Positions 51,058-61,289 of a stretch of DNA of 64,000 nt are shown here, piece after piece. Source of the stretch: Mycolicibacterium rhodesiae. GTDB taxonomy: Bacteria > Actinomycetota > Actinomycetes > Mycobacteriales > Mycobacteriaceae. Every line of letters begins with the position of its first letter. The stretch's first letter is position 1. The stretch covers positions 124,001 through 188,000 of the forward strand of contig NZ_MVIH01000008.1 in the NCBI RefSeq assembly GCF_002086695.1, written 5' to 3'. The notes beneath the pieces are model-generated. The model saw only the letters and a list, made by a program, of their open reading frames with translations, was not told the DNA's origin and searched no databases. The translations under genes and the position numbers were made by a program.

Positions 51058-52308
51058 ATGACCGAAGTGAGTGCGCGCGCGCCGGGTCGGGCCTATCGTG
51101 TGCTGCTCACCCAGGGCACGCTCTACACGACGGGCACCCAGCTGGCCAACGTCTCGGTGGTGCTGCCGTTCATCTGCGCCCAGGAGGGGTACTACTGGGC
51201 TGCCGGGCTGCTCTATCCCGCCTACTGCGTCGGAATCGTGGGGGGTAACTCACTGGCGCCCTACATCCTCGCCCGAGCTCGCCACCTCAAACACCTGGTC
51301 ATCGCCGCCACCACCCTGCTGATGGCCACGCTGGTGGTCATCAGCGCGTTCTCGGCGTGGACCAAGTGGTTCATCGCGGGCATCTTCCTTGCGGTGTCAC
51401 TGGCCACCGGAGTCGTCGGTGGGGTCTCGAAAGTCGCTTTCTCCGAGGTGGTTTCGAGCAAGCTGGCCGAGCAGCGTCGCAGCGATCTGATTCTCACCCA
51501 GGGTGCCATCGGCGCGATCCTGGCGATCGGGACCACCTTGGTGCTGCTGCCTTTCCTGGCTCAGCGCGACCCGGCGCACAGCCATCTGGACCTGCTCTGG
51601 CTGGGCTCGTCGGGACTGCTTGCCGCCGCGATCGCCGCGGTGTTCATCGGTCCGGTGCGCGCATCCGAGGTCGACCGGGTGACGTTCAAGGACACCTACC
51701 GCGACGGTGTGCGGGCCGCGCGATCGCAATCGTGGTTCCGCAGGTACGCGATTGTCCAGTTGCTGTTCGTCCCGGTCAGTCTCGGCACGTCGTTCTACAG
51801 CATCCATGCCTCGGTCAATCACAGCGACACCGCGGGCAGCCTGCACGTCCTGGTGATCTCGTCGAGCATCGGAATGGTGGCGGGCGCACTGTTCTGGCGC
51901 TTCGTCAGCCGCGCGCTCGGGGTGCGCGGCATGTTGGTCAACAGCGCTCTGCTCGGTTCGGCGGCCGCCGCGATCTGCGTGGTGATGGAGTACCGCGACG
52001 ACCTGAACCACATTTGGATCTACGGAATCGTGTTCATCCTGGCGACCATGGCGAACCAAGCCATCTTCAGCGCCAGCCTGGCCTGGATCGGCGCCTTCGC
52101 CGCCCAGGACCACCGCGCTACTTTGCTGGGTTTCGGTTCGCTGATCATCGCCGTGGAGTCGTCGCTTCTCGGAGCGGCACTCGGTGCGGTGGCCCAGAGC
52201 GCCGCGGTGGTCGGCCCGATCATCACGATCTTGGGCCTCAATGTCCTGGCCGGGCTGGCGGCGGTGTGGGTGGCGCCCGGACGTGAGGGACTAATTCGGC
52301 AGCAGTAG
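51058..52308 (+). CDS. MFS-type transporter
   Basis: The product has 416 residues. About twelve hydrophobic segments are spread evenly, with a charged central loop (RASEVDRVTFKDTYRDGVRAARSQSWF) between halves, the layout of the major facilitator superfamily. The N-terminal half carries ARARHLKHLVIAAT between TM2 and TM3. No substrate-specific motif is seen. GTGGAGGTCCG precedes the ATG. It follows the DDN-like gene by 45 bp and may be co-transcribed. The downstream 686 bp are non-coding or degenerate. Confidence 0.78.
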   Translation: MTEVSARAPGRAYRVLLTQGTLYTTGTQLANVSVVLPFICAQEGYYWAAGLLYPAYCVGIVGGNSLAPYILARARHLKHLVIAATTLLMATLVVISAFSAWTKWFIAGIFLAVSLATGVVGGVSKVAFSEVVSSKLAEQRRSDLILTQGAIGAILAIGTTLVLLPFLAQRDPAHSHLDLLWLGSSGLLAAAIAAVFIGPVRASEVDRVTFKDTYRDGVRAARSQSWFRRYAIVQLLFVPVSLGTSFYSIHASVNHSDTAGSLHVLVISSSIGMVAGALFWRFVSRALGVRGMLVNSALLGSAAAAICVVMEYRDDLNHIWIYGIVFILATMANQAIFSASLAWIGAFAAQDHRATLLGFGSLIIAVESSLLGAALGAVAQSAAVVGPIITILGLNVLAGLAAVWVAPGREGLIRQQ

Positions 52309-52994
52309 CCGAACGGCATGGGCGACGACGGCGTCGACATCATCGCCCAGCGTGCCGGCCAGCCACCTCATCCGGTAGGAGCGGGACGCACCTCGCGATG
52401 GATCCTCTGCCGGAGTCCCAGCAGGGCCTGCCGGCGGGTGGCCGACGGCACCGGAGTCGACCACACCGGTCCGCAGCCGCGAATCCGTCGACCAGATGGT
52501 GTGATCTGGACCACTGGCGAATTGCTGAGACTCACTCGCTAAGTGCGCCGATCAGCGAACTCGTTCGGGATCAAGATCGCGGGAAGTCGCGTCAAGCCGC
52601 GGTCGGCCTCCAGGAGCGTCAATAAGTTAAGGATTTTCCTTAGGAATTTAGACGCGGCTGAGGCATTGTGATTTGTGCCTCTTTCGGCTTGGCGCCGGTA
52701 AGAAAATCTAAGGACTGCGGTCGTTGCGTTCATTCGTTTGCGATCTTGAATGCCGCTAAAAGCCCATGTCAGAACGCAATTATCTACCGGGGCCGAGCCT
52801 TTGCAACGAATTGATAACGATCGTTGTCTTAGTAGTTGCTGAGACCTTCGGCGTGCTTGGTAATGGGTTCCGAAAAGCCGCGAATTCTCCGTGAATTGAC
52901 TCGCTACACTCGACGCAGGCGGTTACCGGCAGGTAACGCGAAAACGACTAAAGACAATGCGCGGCGCAGTCCAGGCCGCCGGAGGTACGAGATC
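52309..52994. other. 686-bp gap: degenerate minus-strand remnant and AT-rich leader
   Basis: The first 230 bp keep mycobacterial GC and, on the minus strand, a short frame ending at the MFS stop region reads like the tail of a lost protein (MRWLAGTLGDDVDAVVAH), without a start. From about 52610 the base composition turns AT-rich. TAAGGA-N3-TCCTTA (52628-52642) and AACGATCGTT (about 52816) are inverted repeats. No gene is supported; it is probably the promoter region of the beta-propeller gene at 52995. Confidence 0.4.
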
Positions 52995-54134
52995 ATGGCA
53001 AACACAACGGGAGTTACGGAAGGGTCCAAAGTCACCGGTGTCGCGGTGGCTGAGCGGGCCACCGCGGAGCGCTCTTTGTGGCTGTCGGCGCTGCCGTCGA
53101 TCCGGCGGGCCCCGATCGGGGACCTGCTGCCGCAGTTGCTGGGTGGCGCCGAACTTGAGCCGCTGACCGAGCCGATCGAAGCGCCGGTGATGACGGTCGC
53201 CCGCACCCTGGCCACCGGGCACGGACCCGTCAGCGACATTGCCGTCAGCCCCGATGGCCGACATCTCGTCACCTCCCACTACGGCGCCGACGTCGTGTGC
53301 GTCATCGACACCGCGACGCTCTCGGTCACTGCGACCATCGACGGGCTCAGTGAGCCCTACGCGGCCGTCATCGTCGGTGACCGCGCCTATGTCAGTGCAG
53401 CGTCCAACGCCGAGGACGCCGTCGTCGCCGTCGACACCCGCACCGCGACACCGCTCGCGGCTAAGACGTTCGACACGACCCTCTCGGGCCTGGCCGTCAG
53501 CCCGGCCGGTGACGTGCTCTACGTCGGCAGGACCGGCGAGGAGGATGTCGATATCGCGGTCATCGACATCGAATCCGGCGCGCTCAGCAGCGTCGCCATC
53601 CCGGCCGCCCCCGGTGCCTCCATCGAGACGGTTCGGCTCAACGCCGATGGCACGCGTCTGTTCGCGGCGCTGACCACCCCGACGGGCGGCATGCTGGCCG
53701 TCATCGATACCAGGGCCCGTGCGGTGAAGGCCGGCGTGTCCATCGACGGTCCGATCGGTGACATTGCAGTTGTGCCCAACGGCCGCACCGTTTTTGCCAC
53801 CGGGTGGGACGTCGAGCTCGGCGGAGTCATTTACGTCATCAACGTCCCCGGTGCTCGGGTGACCGACACCATCGACATGGGCGGTGTCCCTACGCAGCTG
53901 GTGCTCAGCCGCGGCGGCGCATGCGCCTACATCGTCGACCGTGACGAGATCGCGGTGATGTGCACCGCCACCACCGAGATCGTCGACAGCGTCGTCATCG
54001 GCCCGCAGTTGTCCTGCCTCGCCGTCGACCCGGTCCGGAACCGGTTGTACGCGGCGGACTACGCGGGTGCGATCACCGCCATCCGGCTGGACCCGGCCGT
54101 CCCGCAGGCGCAGTTGGCCGTCGCGGCTTCCTGA
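52995..54134 (+). CDS. YVTN/YncE-like beta-propeller protein
   Basis: The product has 379 residues from ATG 52995 (GGAGGTACGAGATC upstream); the upstream open frame is not used. After an N-terminal helical part (about 1-60) seven blades follow, each with the xVxVSPDGRHLVTSHYGADVVCVIDTATLSVTATI-type pattern (SPxG, then V-x-V-I-D). There is no signal peptide. Such propellers serve as protein-binding platforms or have lost catalytic roles; no specific partner is apparent. The long AT-rich leader suggests regulated expression. Confidence 0.8.
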   Translation: MANTTGVTEGSKVTGVAVAERATAERSLWLSALPSIRRAPIGDLLPQLLGGAELEPLTEPIEAPVMTVARTLATGHGPVSDIAVSPDGRHLVTSHYGADVVCVIDTATLSVTATIDGLSEPYAAVIVGDRAYVSAASNAEDAVVAVDTRTATPLAAKTFDTTLSGLAVSPAGDVLYVGRTGEEDVDIAVIDIESGALSSVAIPAAPGASIETVRLNADGTRLFAALTTPTGGMLAVIDTRARAVKAGVSIDGPIGDIAVVPNGRTVFATGWDVELGGVIYVINVPGARVTDTIDMGGVPTQLVLSRGGACAYIVDRDEIAVMCTATTEIVDSVVIGPQLSCLAVDPVRNRLYAADYAGAITAIRLDPAVPQAQLAVAAS

Positions 54135-54155
54135 CCGGGCTGCCACGATGGAGTC

Positions 54156-54542
54156 ATGACTTCGACTCCACGGCAGCGCGTCGTCAACGTCGTCCAGCGG
54201 CGGGTCGCCAACCCACTGATGCGGCTGGTCCCGATTCAGACTCTGCTGGAAACGACCGGGCGAAAGTCCGGCCAACCACGGACCACCCCGATCGGCGGTC
54301 GACTCGACGGCAACACCTTCTGGTTGGTGTCGGAATTCGGCGATCGATCCCAATACGTCCGCAACATTGCGGCCAACCCCCGGGTACGGGTCCGCGTTCG
54401 CGGTCGCTGGCACAGCGGAACCGCCGTGCTCCTACCCGAAGACGACGCGCGGGCGCGACTGGCCGAGCTTCCGCGGATGAACAGTGCGGCGGTGCGTGCG
54501 ATGGGAGACAACCTGCTCACCATCCGTGTGGACTTGGACTAG
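54156..54542 (+). CDS. Deazaflavin (F420)-dependent nitroreductase family protein
   Basis: The product has 128 residues. LLETTGRKSGQPRTTPIGGRLDGNTFWLVSEFGDRSQYVRNIAANPRVRVRVRGRWH is the conserved core of the DDN family (TxGRxSGxxRxxP, then WxVSxxGxxSxxVRNLxANPxV). Members use reduced F420 to reduce quinones or nitroimidazoles such as pretomanid, in the case of Ddn. It lies 21 bp after the beta-propeller gene and its end overlaps the convergent secreted protein gene by four bases. Confidence 0.9.
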   Translation: MTSTPRQRVVNVVQRRVANPLMRLVPIQTLLETTGRKSGQPRTTPIGGRLDGNTFWLVSEFGDRSQYVRNIAANPRVRVRVRGRWHSGTAVLLPEDDARARLAELPRMNSAAVRAMGDNLLTIRVDLD

Positions 54543-54853
54543 TGGGCGCTGCAGTCGAGTGACACCGAAATCGTCTGGCTGGTGACGACCGGCACCAGGA
54601 TGGTGCGATTGTTGCCGCGCCCCGGTCCGGTGTACGGCACCCACTGAGTGACGGTCTGGGGATTGCGCACGTTCGTGACCACGCACTTCGACATCGGACC
54701 GGTGCCGATGCGGTCGATGTTCACGGTGTAACCCTGACTCTGCAGCTGACTGATGGTCGCCTGAGCCGAGCTGTCAGCCCACGCCGTCGCGGCCGGCCCT
54801 GCGACGATGCCACCCGCGGCCGCCACCGCGGCGAGCGCATATGCGGTCCGCAT
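54539..54853 (-). CDS. Small secreted mycobacterial protein
   Basis: The 104 residues start at ATG 54853 behind a strong AGGAGGT. Signal peptide about 1-27 (AYALAAVAAAGGIVAGPAATAWA). The mature part (about 75 residues) begins with ATISQLQSQGYTVNIDRIGTGPMSKCVVTNVRNP and ends SVSLDCSAH; the two Cys may form a disulfide. This opening is widespread among short mycobacterial secreted proteins of unknown function. It has its own promoter region, facing the CsbD-like gene across 250 bp. Confidence 0.75.
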   Translation of the reverse strand: MRTAYALAAVAAAGGIVAGPAATAWADSSAQATISQLQSQGYTVNIDRIGTGPMSKCVVTNVRNPQTVTQWVPYTGPGRGNNRTILVPVVTSQTISVSLDCSAH

Positions 54854-55106
54854 GATCGCACCTCCTCTTTTCCCGCCCAATGATCCTCCAGGTACATCGT
54901 CGTTGCCGACGAAAACGTTCCCGCTCCTGCAGATTCGCCTGGGGTTGTTTACCTGCTGCAGGTTCGGGAACCCCGCACCTGCGGGCGGATGTGCGGCCCC
55001 GCGGTCGAAAGCGACTGGCGCTGCACGAGAAATCACCCGATCAATGGGATGCACGGTGCGCATGCGCCTCATCCTGCACTGCAGGAACAGACGCCAAGGA
55101 GGACCC

Positions 55107-55340
55107 ATGGCAGGCAACAGCGGACCCGAAGAGGGCATCAAGGGCGTCGTCGAAGACGCCAAGGGCAAGGCCAAGGAAGCCGTCGGCGCCGTGACCGGCA
55201 GCGACAGCCTCACTGAAGAGGGCAAGGCGCAGCAGGACAAGGCGCAGGCTCAGCGTGACGCTGCGGCCAAGGAAGCCGAGGCCGAAAAGGCTCGCGGCGA
55301 GGCGAACGCCCAAGAGAAGCGACAAGAGTCGCACCAGTAG
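55107..55340 (+). CDS. CsbD-family stress protein
   Basis: This 77-residue, highly charged protein begins MAGNSGPEEGIKGVVEDAKGKAKEAVGAVTG, the CsbD signature, and continues with an extended Lys/Glu/Ala helix. GGAGGACCC precedes the ATG. CsbD-like proteins are stress-induced (SigB-type in Bacillus) and of unknown mechanism. A strong intrinsic terminator follows 10 bp after the stop, so it is monocistronic. Confidence 0.87.
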   Translation: MAGNSGPEEGIKGVVEDAKGKAKEAVGAVTGSDSLTEEGKAQQDKAQAQRDAAAKEAEAEKARGEANAQEKRQESHQ

Positions 55341-55349
55341 ACGACAGAA

Positions 55350-55378
55350 CCCGGCCGGTGAACCCGGCCGGGTTTTTT
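55350..55378 (+). terminator. Intrinsic terminator after CsbD gene
   Basis: A nine-base-pair stem CCCGGCCGG (55350-55358) with CCGGCCGGG (55364-55372), loop TGAAC, is followed by six T. It is 10 bp after the CsbD stop and 4 bp before the end of the convergent YnfA gene. Confidence 0.8.
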
Positions 55379-55381
55379 CTG

Positions 55382-55714
55382 TCAGCCCCGTGGGCCGTAC
55401 ATGATCAGTGCCACTCCCACCACGCAGATCACCGAACCGGTCACGTCCCAGCGGTCTGGGCGGAACCCGTCGGCCGCCATGCCCCACAGCAGCGAACCCG
55501 CGATGAACACTCCGCCGTAGGCAGCCAGGATCCGGCCGAAGTGCGCGTCGGGCTGCAGCGTCGCGACGAAACCATAAGCACCCAAAGCGATTACGCCGAA
55601 GCCGGCCCAAATCCAGCCCCGATGTTCGCGGACGCCCTGCCACACCAGCCAGGCGCCGCCGATCTCCAGCAGCGCCGCGGCCAGGAACAGCGCCGCTGAT
55701 TTCAGCACAACCAT
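55382..55714 (-). CDS. YnfA-family small membrane protein
   Basis: The 110 residues hold four membrane segments. [74 protein letters not shown] segments are the UPF0060/YnfA signature, and the [20 protein letters not shown] end is typical. The family resembles small multidrug resistance proteins in topology; transport substrates are unclear. It is convergent to csbD and divergent from the hydrolase gene at 55810. Confidence 0.88.
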   Translation of the reverse strand: MVVLKSAALFLAAALLEIGGAWLVWQGVREHRGWIWAGFGVIALGAYGFVATLQPDAHFGRILAAYGGVFIAGSLLWGMAADGFRPDRWDVTGSVICVVGVALIMYGPRG

Positions 55715-55809
55715 CGGGTCAGCATGGCACGGGCGAATTGCTCACACCCACGCCGAGCAGTCGGCAACGCCACAGTGTGCGAACGCGGGCTGCGGTGAAC
55801 CCCAGACCG

Positions 55810-56832
55810 GTGACCACCGAAGAACCACTCTCTGGCAGCCGTGTCCGGCTCAACCACGACGTGCTGCGCCTTGACGACGGCCACCGGGTCGGCGTTCTGA
55901 CCGGCGGTCGCGGCGTGCCGCTGGTGTTCCTGCACGGCTACGGTCTCAACGCGCGGGCCTATCTGCGGCTGTTGAGCCGGCTGGGAGCGCTTGGATTCAC
56001 CGTGATCGCCCTCGATGCGGCAGGCCATGGTGGAACGCCGACGCTGCCTGCGGAGGCAACGCTGGAAGGCCGGGTGGACTTGACGCTGCGCGCCCTGGAT
56101 GCGATGGGCGTCGGTAAAGCGGTCTTTCTCGGGCACTCCATGGGCGGACGGATGATCGTCGACCTGGCGTCCCGCGCCCCCGAGCGGGTATTGGCAGCGG
56201 TGTTGCTCAACGCCGCCGCGGGCGCGCCGTTCGACGAGTCGATCTCGCCCGGGCATCGCTCGCCCCGCGCTGTCGCCGAGCGGTTACTGGCCGTTGCCGT
56301 CGATGCGCAGGGCGACCCGAGGCGGCTCCCGCTCGGCGAACTGGCCGGATACGTGCGGCTGATGGCGGGTGCGTTGGCGCGCAACGCGCGCGCGCCATTC
56401 GGACTGACCGGTTCCCTGCGGGCGCTGCTGGGCTCCGGCGACTTCGCGGACAAGCTGGTCGCGATGCGTACCAACGCCGTGCCCACCATCGTCGTGCACG
56501 GCGAGAAGGACGGTGTCGTGCCGTTCGAGAACGCCTACGACATGGCCGAGCGTGCCGACGCGACCCTCTACCGGGTGCCGGGCGCGCACCATTCGTGGAT
56601 GCTGGCTCGCCCGCGTCAGGGCGCCGACATGGTGCGCCAGTTGCTCGGCGCCGAACTCGGCCGGGCGCTGGAACGGCTGTACCGGGATATCCCGGACCTG
56701 AGCGCCGATGAACTCGATCCCGTCGAGCTCGAGCTGCTCCGATCGCCGGCCACGCGCTGCCGGCCGCGCCGTCGCACGTTGGCTCTACGGTGGCCGCCCC
56801 GCCGCCGGGTGCCGGTTTCGTTGACCGGGTAA
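55810..56832 (+). CDS. Alpha/beta-fold hydrolase
   Basis: The frame extends back to 55738; I place the start at GTG 55810, without a clear ribosome site, giving about 340 residues. Motifs: oxyanion HGYG, ALDAAGHGGTPTL, nucleophile GHSMGGRMI, acid in VHGEKDGVVP, His in VPGAHHSWM. A C-terminal Arg-rich tail (RRRTLALRWPPRRRVP) is unusual and might bind membranes or nucleic acid. Substrate unknown. An acyl-CoA synthetase gene follows 46 bp later in the same direction, so a joint role in lipid or ester metabolism is plausible. Confidence 0.78.
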   Translation: MTTEEPLSGSRVRLNHDVLRLDDGHRVGVLTGGRGVPLVFLHGYGLNARAYLRLLSRLGALGFTVIALDAAGHGGTPTLPAEATLEGRVDLTLRALDAMGVGKAVFLGHSMGGRMIVDLASRAPERVLAAVLLNAAAGAPFDESISPGHRSPRAVAERLLAVAVDAQGDPRRLPLGELAGYVRLMAGALARNARAPFGLTGSLRALLGSGDFADKLVAMRTNAVPTIVVHGEKDGVVPFENAYDMAERADATLYRVPGAHHSWMLARPRQGADMVRQLLGAELGRALERLYRDIPDLSADELDPVELELLRSPATRCRPRRRTLALRWPPRRRVPVSLTG

Positions 56833-56878
56833 CCGATCCCGGACCTGCTGAGTTGCCCGCCGCGATAGATTCGGGCCT

Positions 56879-58490
<1,612 letters not shown>

Positions 58491-58507
<17 letters not shown>

Positions 58508-58757
58508 TCCGGCCATACCGTCGGCGGAACTTCTCGACCTGCCCCGCCGCGTCCATGATCCGACGCTCACCGGTCCAGAACGGATGGGAGTCCGCGGTCA
58601 CCTCCGCGACCACGAGGGGATAGGTGCGCACGCCGTCGGCCGTGTCCACATCGATCGTGCGTGACGTCGTGATCGTGGAACGGGTCAGGAACGTCGTGCC
58701 GGTCGTGGCGTCTTGGAAGACGACCGGGCGGTAGTCGGGGTGAATATCGGGTTTCAT
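58491..58757 (-). CDS. rpmE2: 50S ribosomal protein L31 type B (zinc-independent)
   Basis: The 88 residues open [28 protein letters not shown] and carry [26 protein letters not shown], the type-B L31 signature. It has no cysteine, so it is the C-minus form that replaces zinc-binding L31 under zinc shortage. It overlaps the mrf-like gene by four bases (ATGA) and belongs to the left arm of the Zur-controlled locus. Confidence 0.95.
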
Positions 58758-59950
58758 CGTTCTTCTCCGTGATTGGTTGTCGGCTTGGATAGTTCGGTGG
58801 GCCCGGTCGGGTTGCCGCACGGTTCCTCGTGCCAATGACCGAACGGGTCGGGGTAGTCGGCCCAACTGTCGGGACTGTCCATCTCGTCGTCGGTCACCAG
58901 CGCCTGCCGCAGCGCGTCCTCGATCTCGAGGCGTTCCGCCCCGCAGATCAGAACGGTCATCGACGTTCGGCGATCGCCGTATCGGTCGTCCCACGCCAGG
59001 CCGGCCATCACCCGGCGCTCCGGTCCGACGTAGGCGACTTCCGACTCGCTCATCGCCGCCAGCCACTTTCCGCCCGAGCTGACGCGCAGGCCGCCACCGG
59101 CGGACTCCAGGTACATCACGTTGTCGGGCTCATTGGCCAGCCAGATCCGGCCGCGGGTGCGCACCACTCCGGTCAGCAGGACGTCGAGCGCATCGTGAAG
59201 GCGCTCAGGGTGAAACGGGCGGTCGGCGGTGAACTCGATGATGCCGACTTGCCCGTCGGTTTCCAGTGGTGGTTCACCGTCCAGCAGCGGACCGTGCGGA
59301 TCGTCACTGCGGCCGCGACGCGCGCCGGGCTCCAGGTTCGCCACTGCTTCCTCGACGTGATCGGGCAGCTGGATGATCCACGCGCGAGGCGCCAACCGGC
59401 GCAGGACGGCCACGGTGGTGCGGTCCACTCTTGGTGCCACGATGACGTCGGCGAACTCGCTGTGACCGACGGCCACCTGGGCCACGGTCCGCCCGTCGTC
59501 GAGTTCGTCATCGCAGAGCGCGTGGGCGAGCCAGATAGGTGAATCCAAACAGGTTATGACGCCGATGATTTCGACATCGCGCGACGCAGGCCCGTCGAGG
59601 TAGCCGGGACCCAGGCGGGTCCTGACGTGGTTGATGGCCCAGCAGACGGGTTCGGGCTCCAGGGTGGACTCCAGGTGTACGACGATCCGCTCCACATCGG
59701 CGCGGCGGTGCAGTCGGCGCAACAGCAGGAGCAGGTCGTTGCGCACCGTGCAGGACAGGCAGCCGTGTTCCAGTTCCAGGACATAACCGGCAGAGGTGGG
59801 AACGGCGTTCTGCACGGTGGTCAGAACTCGGTGCACCACGTGGCCGTCGAAGTGGTGCCGTATGACCAGAGTTCCCTCCTGCCGCAGCAGTGTTCTGGCC
59901 ACGGCATCGCTGTCACCGTGACCTGCGACCAGCAGTACCGGGGTTCGCAC
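58754..59950 (-). CDS. mrf: Mrf-like COG0523 protein of the zinc-starvation locus
   Basis: The product has about 398 residues from GTG 59950; an ATG at 59980 is in frame but lies within the Zur-type box, so I prefer the GTG. The protein is CobW-like: [16 protein letters not shown] stands where the P-loop GxxGxGKT should be and is degenerate. [19 protein letters not shown] keeps a CxxC-type metal motif, and a CobW_C-like end follows. This combination and its place beside C-minus ribosomal genes fit Mrf, which in M. smegmatis recruits the hibernation factor Mpy to ribosomes during zinc starvation. Confidence 0.78.
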   Translation of the reverse strand: MRTPVLLVAGHGDSDAVARTLLRQEGTLVIRHHFDGHVVHRVLTTVQNAVPTSAGYVLELEHGCLSCTVRNDLLLLLRRLHRRADVERIVVHLESTLEPEPVCWAINHVRTRLGPGYLDGPASRDVEIIGVITCLDSPIWLAHALCDDELDDGRTVAQVAVGHSEFADVIVAPRVDRTTVAVLRRLAPRAWIIQLPDHVEEAVANLEPGARRGRSDDPHGPLLDGEPPLETDGQVGIIEFTADRPFHPERLHDALDVLLTGVVRTRGRIWLANEPDNVMYLESAGGGLRVSSGGKWLAAMSESEVAYVGPERRVMAGLAWDDRYGDRRTSMTVLICGAERLEIEDALRQALVTDDEMDSPDSWADYPDPFGHWHEEPCGNPTGPTELSKPTTNHGEER

Positions 59951-59962
59951 CGCACCTCCCGT

Positions 59963-59981
59963 ATTGAAAACGATTTCCATT
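59963..59981. promoter_or_regulatory. Zur-type box on the mrf side
   Basis: TTGAAAACGATTTCCAT resembles the mycobacterial Zur box core (TGAAAATGATTTTCA) with a few mismatches. It lies directly before the mrf start. Confidence 0.65.
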
Positions 59982-60017
59982 AAGTCCTGACACACGCTAC
60001 AGTGCGAGAACGCACTT

Positions 60018-60037
60018 GTCGAAAATCATTTTCAATA
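60018..60037. promoter_or_regulatory. Zur-type box on the rpmB side
   Basis: GAAAATCATTTTC (60021-60033) is a perfect palindrome around a central C, closely matching the Zur box. It lies 30 bp before the rpmB start. With zinc bound, Zur should repress both divergent arms. Confidence 0.78.
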
Positions 60038-60064
60038 ACACGAACTGCCGCAGGAGGGTTGTCG

Positions 60065-60301
60065 ATGTCTGCACGATGCCAAGTCACCGGGCGCACACCG
60101 GGTTTCGGCAATTCGGTGTCCCACTCGCATCGGCGCACCAGCCGGCGCTGGACGCCGAACATCCAGATCAAGACCTACTACCTGCCATCCGAGGGGCGGC
60201 GCGTCCGGCTTCGGGTCAGCGCCAAGGGCATCAAGGTCATCGACCGCGACGGGATCGAAGCCGTGGTGGCGCGCTTGCGCCGGGAAGGACAGAAAATCTG
60301 A
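60065..60301 (+). CDS. rpmB2: 50S ribosomal protein L28, C-minus paralogue
   Basis: The 78 residues open [29 protein letters not shown], with [33 protein letters not shown] following, typical L28. It retains one Cys only, so lacks the four-Cys zinc site of the normal protein. GCAGGAGGGTTGTCG precedes the ATG. Its stop overlaps the L33 start (TGATG). First gene of the right arm. Confidence 0.95.
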   Translation: MSARCQVTGRTPGFGNSVSHSHRRTSRRWTPNIQIKTYYLPSEGRRVRLRVSAKGIKVIDRDGIEAVVARLRREGQKI

Positions 60302-60465
60302 TGGCGCGCAACGAGATCCGGCCGACCGTGAAGCTACGGTCGACAGCCGGCACCGGATATACCTACGTGACCAAGAAGAACCGCCGCAACGATCCCGACC
60401 GTTTGGTGCTGCGAAAATACGACCCCGTGATCCGGCGCCACGTCGAGTTCCGCGAGGAGCGCTGA
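60301..60465 (+). CDS. rpmG2: 50S ribosomal protein L33, C-minus paralogue
   Basis: The 54 residues ([42 protein letters not shown] type) are a typical L33 without any Cys, so zinc-independent. The start overlaps the L28 stop by one base, and S14 follows one base after the stop. Confidence 0.95.
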   Translation: MARNEIRPTVKLRSTAGTGYTYVTKKNRRNDPDRLVLRKYDPVIRRHVEFREER

Positions 60466-60466
60466 G

Positions 60467-60772
60467 GTGGCCAAGCGATCCAAGATCGTCAAGAACAATC
60501 AGCGCGTCGAGACCGTCGCTCGCTTCGCCGAGCGGCGCGGCGAACTCAAGCGCATCATCTCCTCGCCGCAGAGCACCGCCGAGCAGAAACTGCAGGCGCA
60601 GCAGGAATTGGCCCGCCAGCCCCGCGATGCCAGCGCGGTGCGGGTGCGCAACCGTGACGCCGTCGACGGTCGTCCCCGCGGACATCTGCGGAAGTTCGGG
60701 CTGTCGCGGGTCCGGGTGCGCGAACTGGTCCACCGAGGTGAGCTTTCCGGCGTGCGGAAGGCGAGCTGGTGA
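60467..60772 (+). CDS. rpsN2: 30S ribosomal protein S14, C-minus paralogue
   Basis: The 101 residues start at GTG 60467. [31 protein letters not shown] and [33 protein letters not shown] identify the long, cysteine-free S14, contrasting with the short zinc-binding form in the main ribosomal operon. It is coupled to S18 by a four-base overlap. Confidence 0.95.
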   Translation: MAKRSKIVKNNQRVETVARFAERRGELKRIISSPQSTAEQKLQAQQELARQPRDASAVRVRNRDAVDGRPRGHLRKFGLSRVRVRELVHRGELSGVRKASW

Positions 60773-61017
60773 AGGCCAAGAACCGTAGCCGGCGGCCCAC
60801 GGCAGAGGTCAAGCCCCGGCGCAACGTTCTCACCGGAATGGGACTGAGCGAAGTGGACTACAAGGACACCGCCACTTTGCGGGTGTTCATCTCCGAACGC
60901 GGAAAGATCCGATCGCGCAGGGTCACCGGCCTCACGGTGCGCCAGCAGCGGCAGGTCGCGACCGCCATCAAGAACGCCAGGGAGATGGCGCTTCTGCCGT
61001 ACCCCGGGGCGAAATGA
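60769..61017 (+). CDS. rpsR2: 30S ribosomal protein S18, C-minus paralogue
   Basis: The 82 residues start at GTG 60769. [64 protein letters not shown] is S18 without Cys residues. It overlaps S14 and the next small gene by four bases each, so the operon continues beyond the ribosomal genes. Confidence 0.95.
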   Translation: MKAKNRSRRPTAEVKPRRNVLTGMGLSEVDYKDTATLRVFISERGKIRSRRVTGLTVRQQRQVATAIKNAREMALLPYPGAK

Positions 61018-61289
61018 TGCCCACGCCCTTCACCCTCGTGGTGTGCGCCGGTTGCACGGCACCGGACACGTCGGTGTTCGACGCGTTGCGAACCATGGTG
61101 CGTGACAGCTCAGGCGGAATGCTCGTCTCCACGCCGTGCCTGCTCGGCCCGGATGGCTGCCCGGACGGCTGTCAGGCGCACCGCGACGAGGGTGCGGTCG
61201 CCATGCTCCAGCCGTGCCGCGCCGACCGCTCGCCAATCGGTCCTGCGCGGTGGATCGACCTCAGCGCTCCGCGCGTTGATAGGCCGTGA
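61014..61289 (+). CDS. Cys-rich small protein ending the zinc-starvation operon
   Basis: This 91-residue protein starts at ATG 61014, overlapping the S18 stop (ATGA). It contains [10 protein letters not shown] near residue 10, then [15 protein letters not shown] and a later Cys (LQPCRADRS), giving six cysteines arranged like a thioredoxin-like [2Fe-2S] or a small metal-binding protein. Its placement, translationally coupled to the C-minus genes, suggests a zinc- or iron-handling role under zinc shortage. Its 3' end overlaps the convergent thiolase gene by 29 bp. Family not recognised with certainty. Confidence 0.65.
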   Translation: MMPTPFTLVVCAGCTAPDTSVFDALRTMVRDSSGGMLVSTPCLLGPDGCPDGCQAHRDEGAVAMLQPCRADRSPIGPARWIDLSAPRVDRP

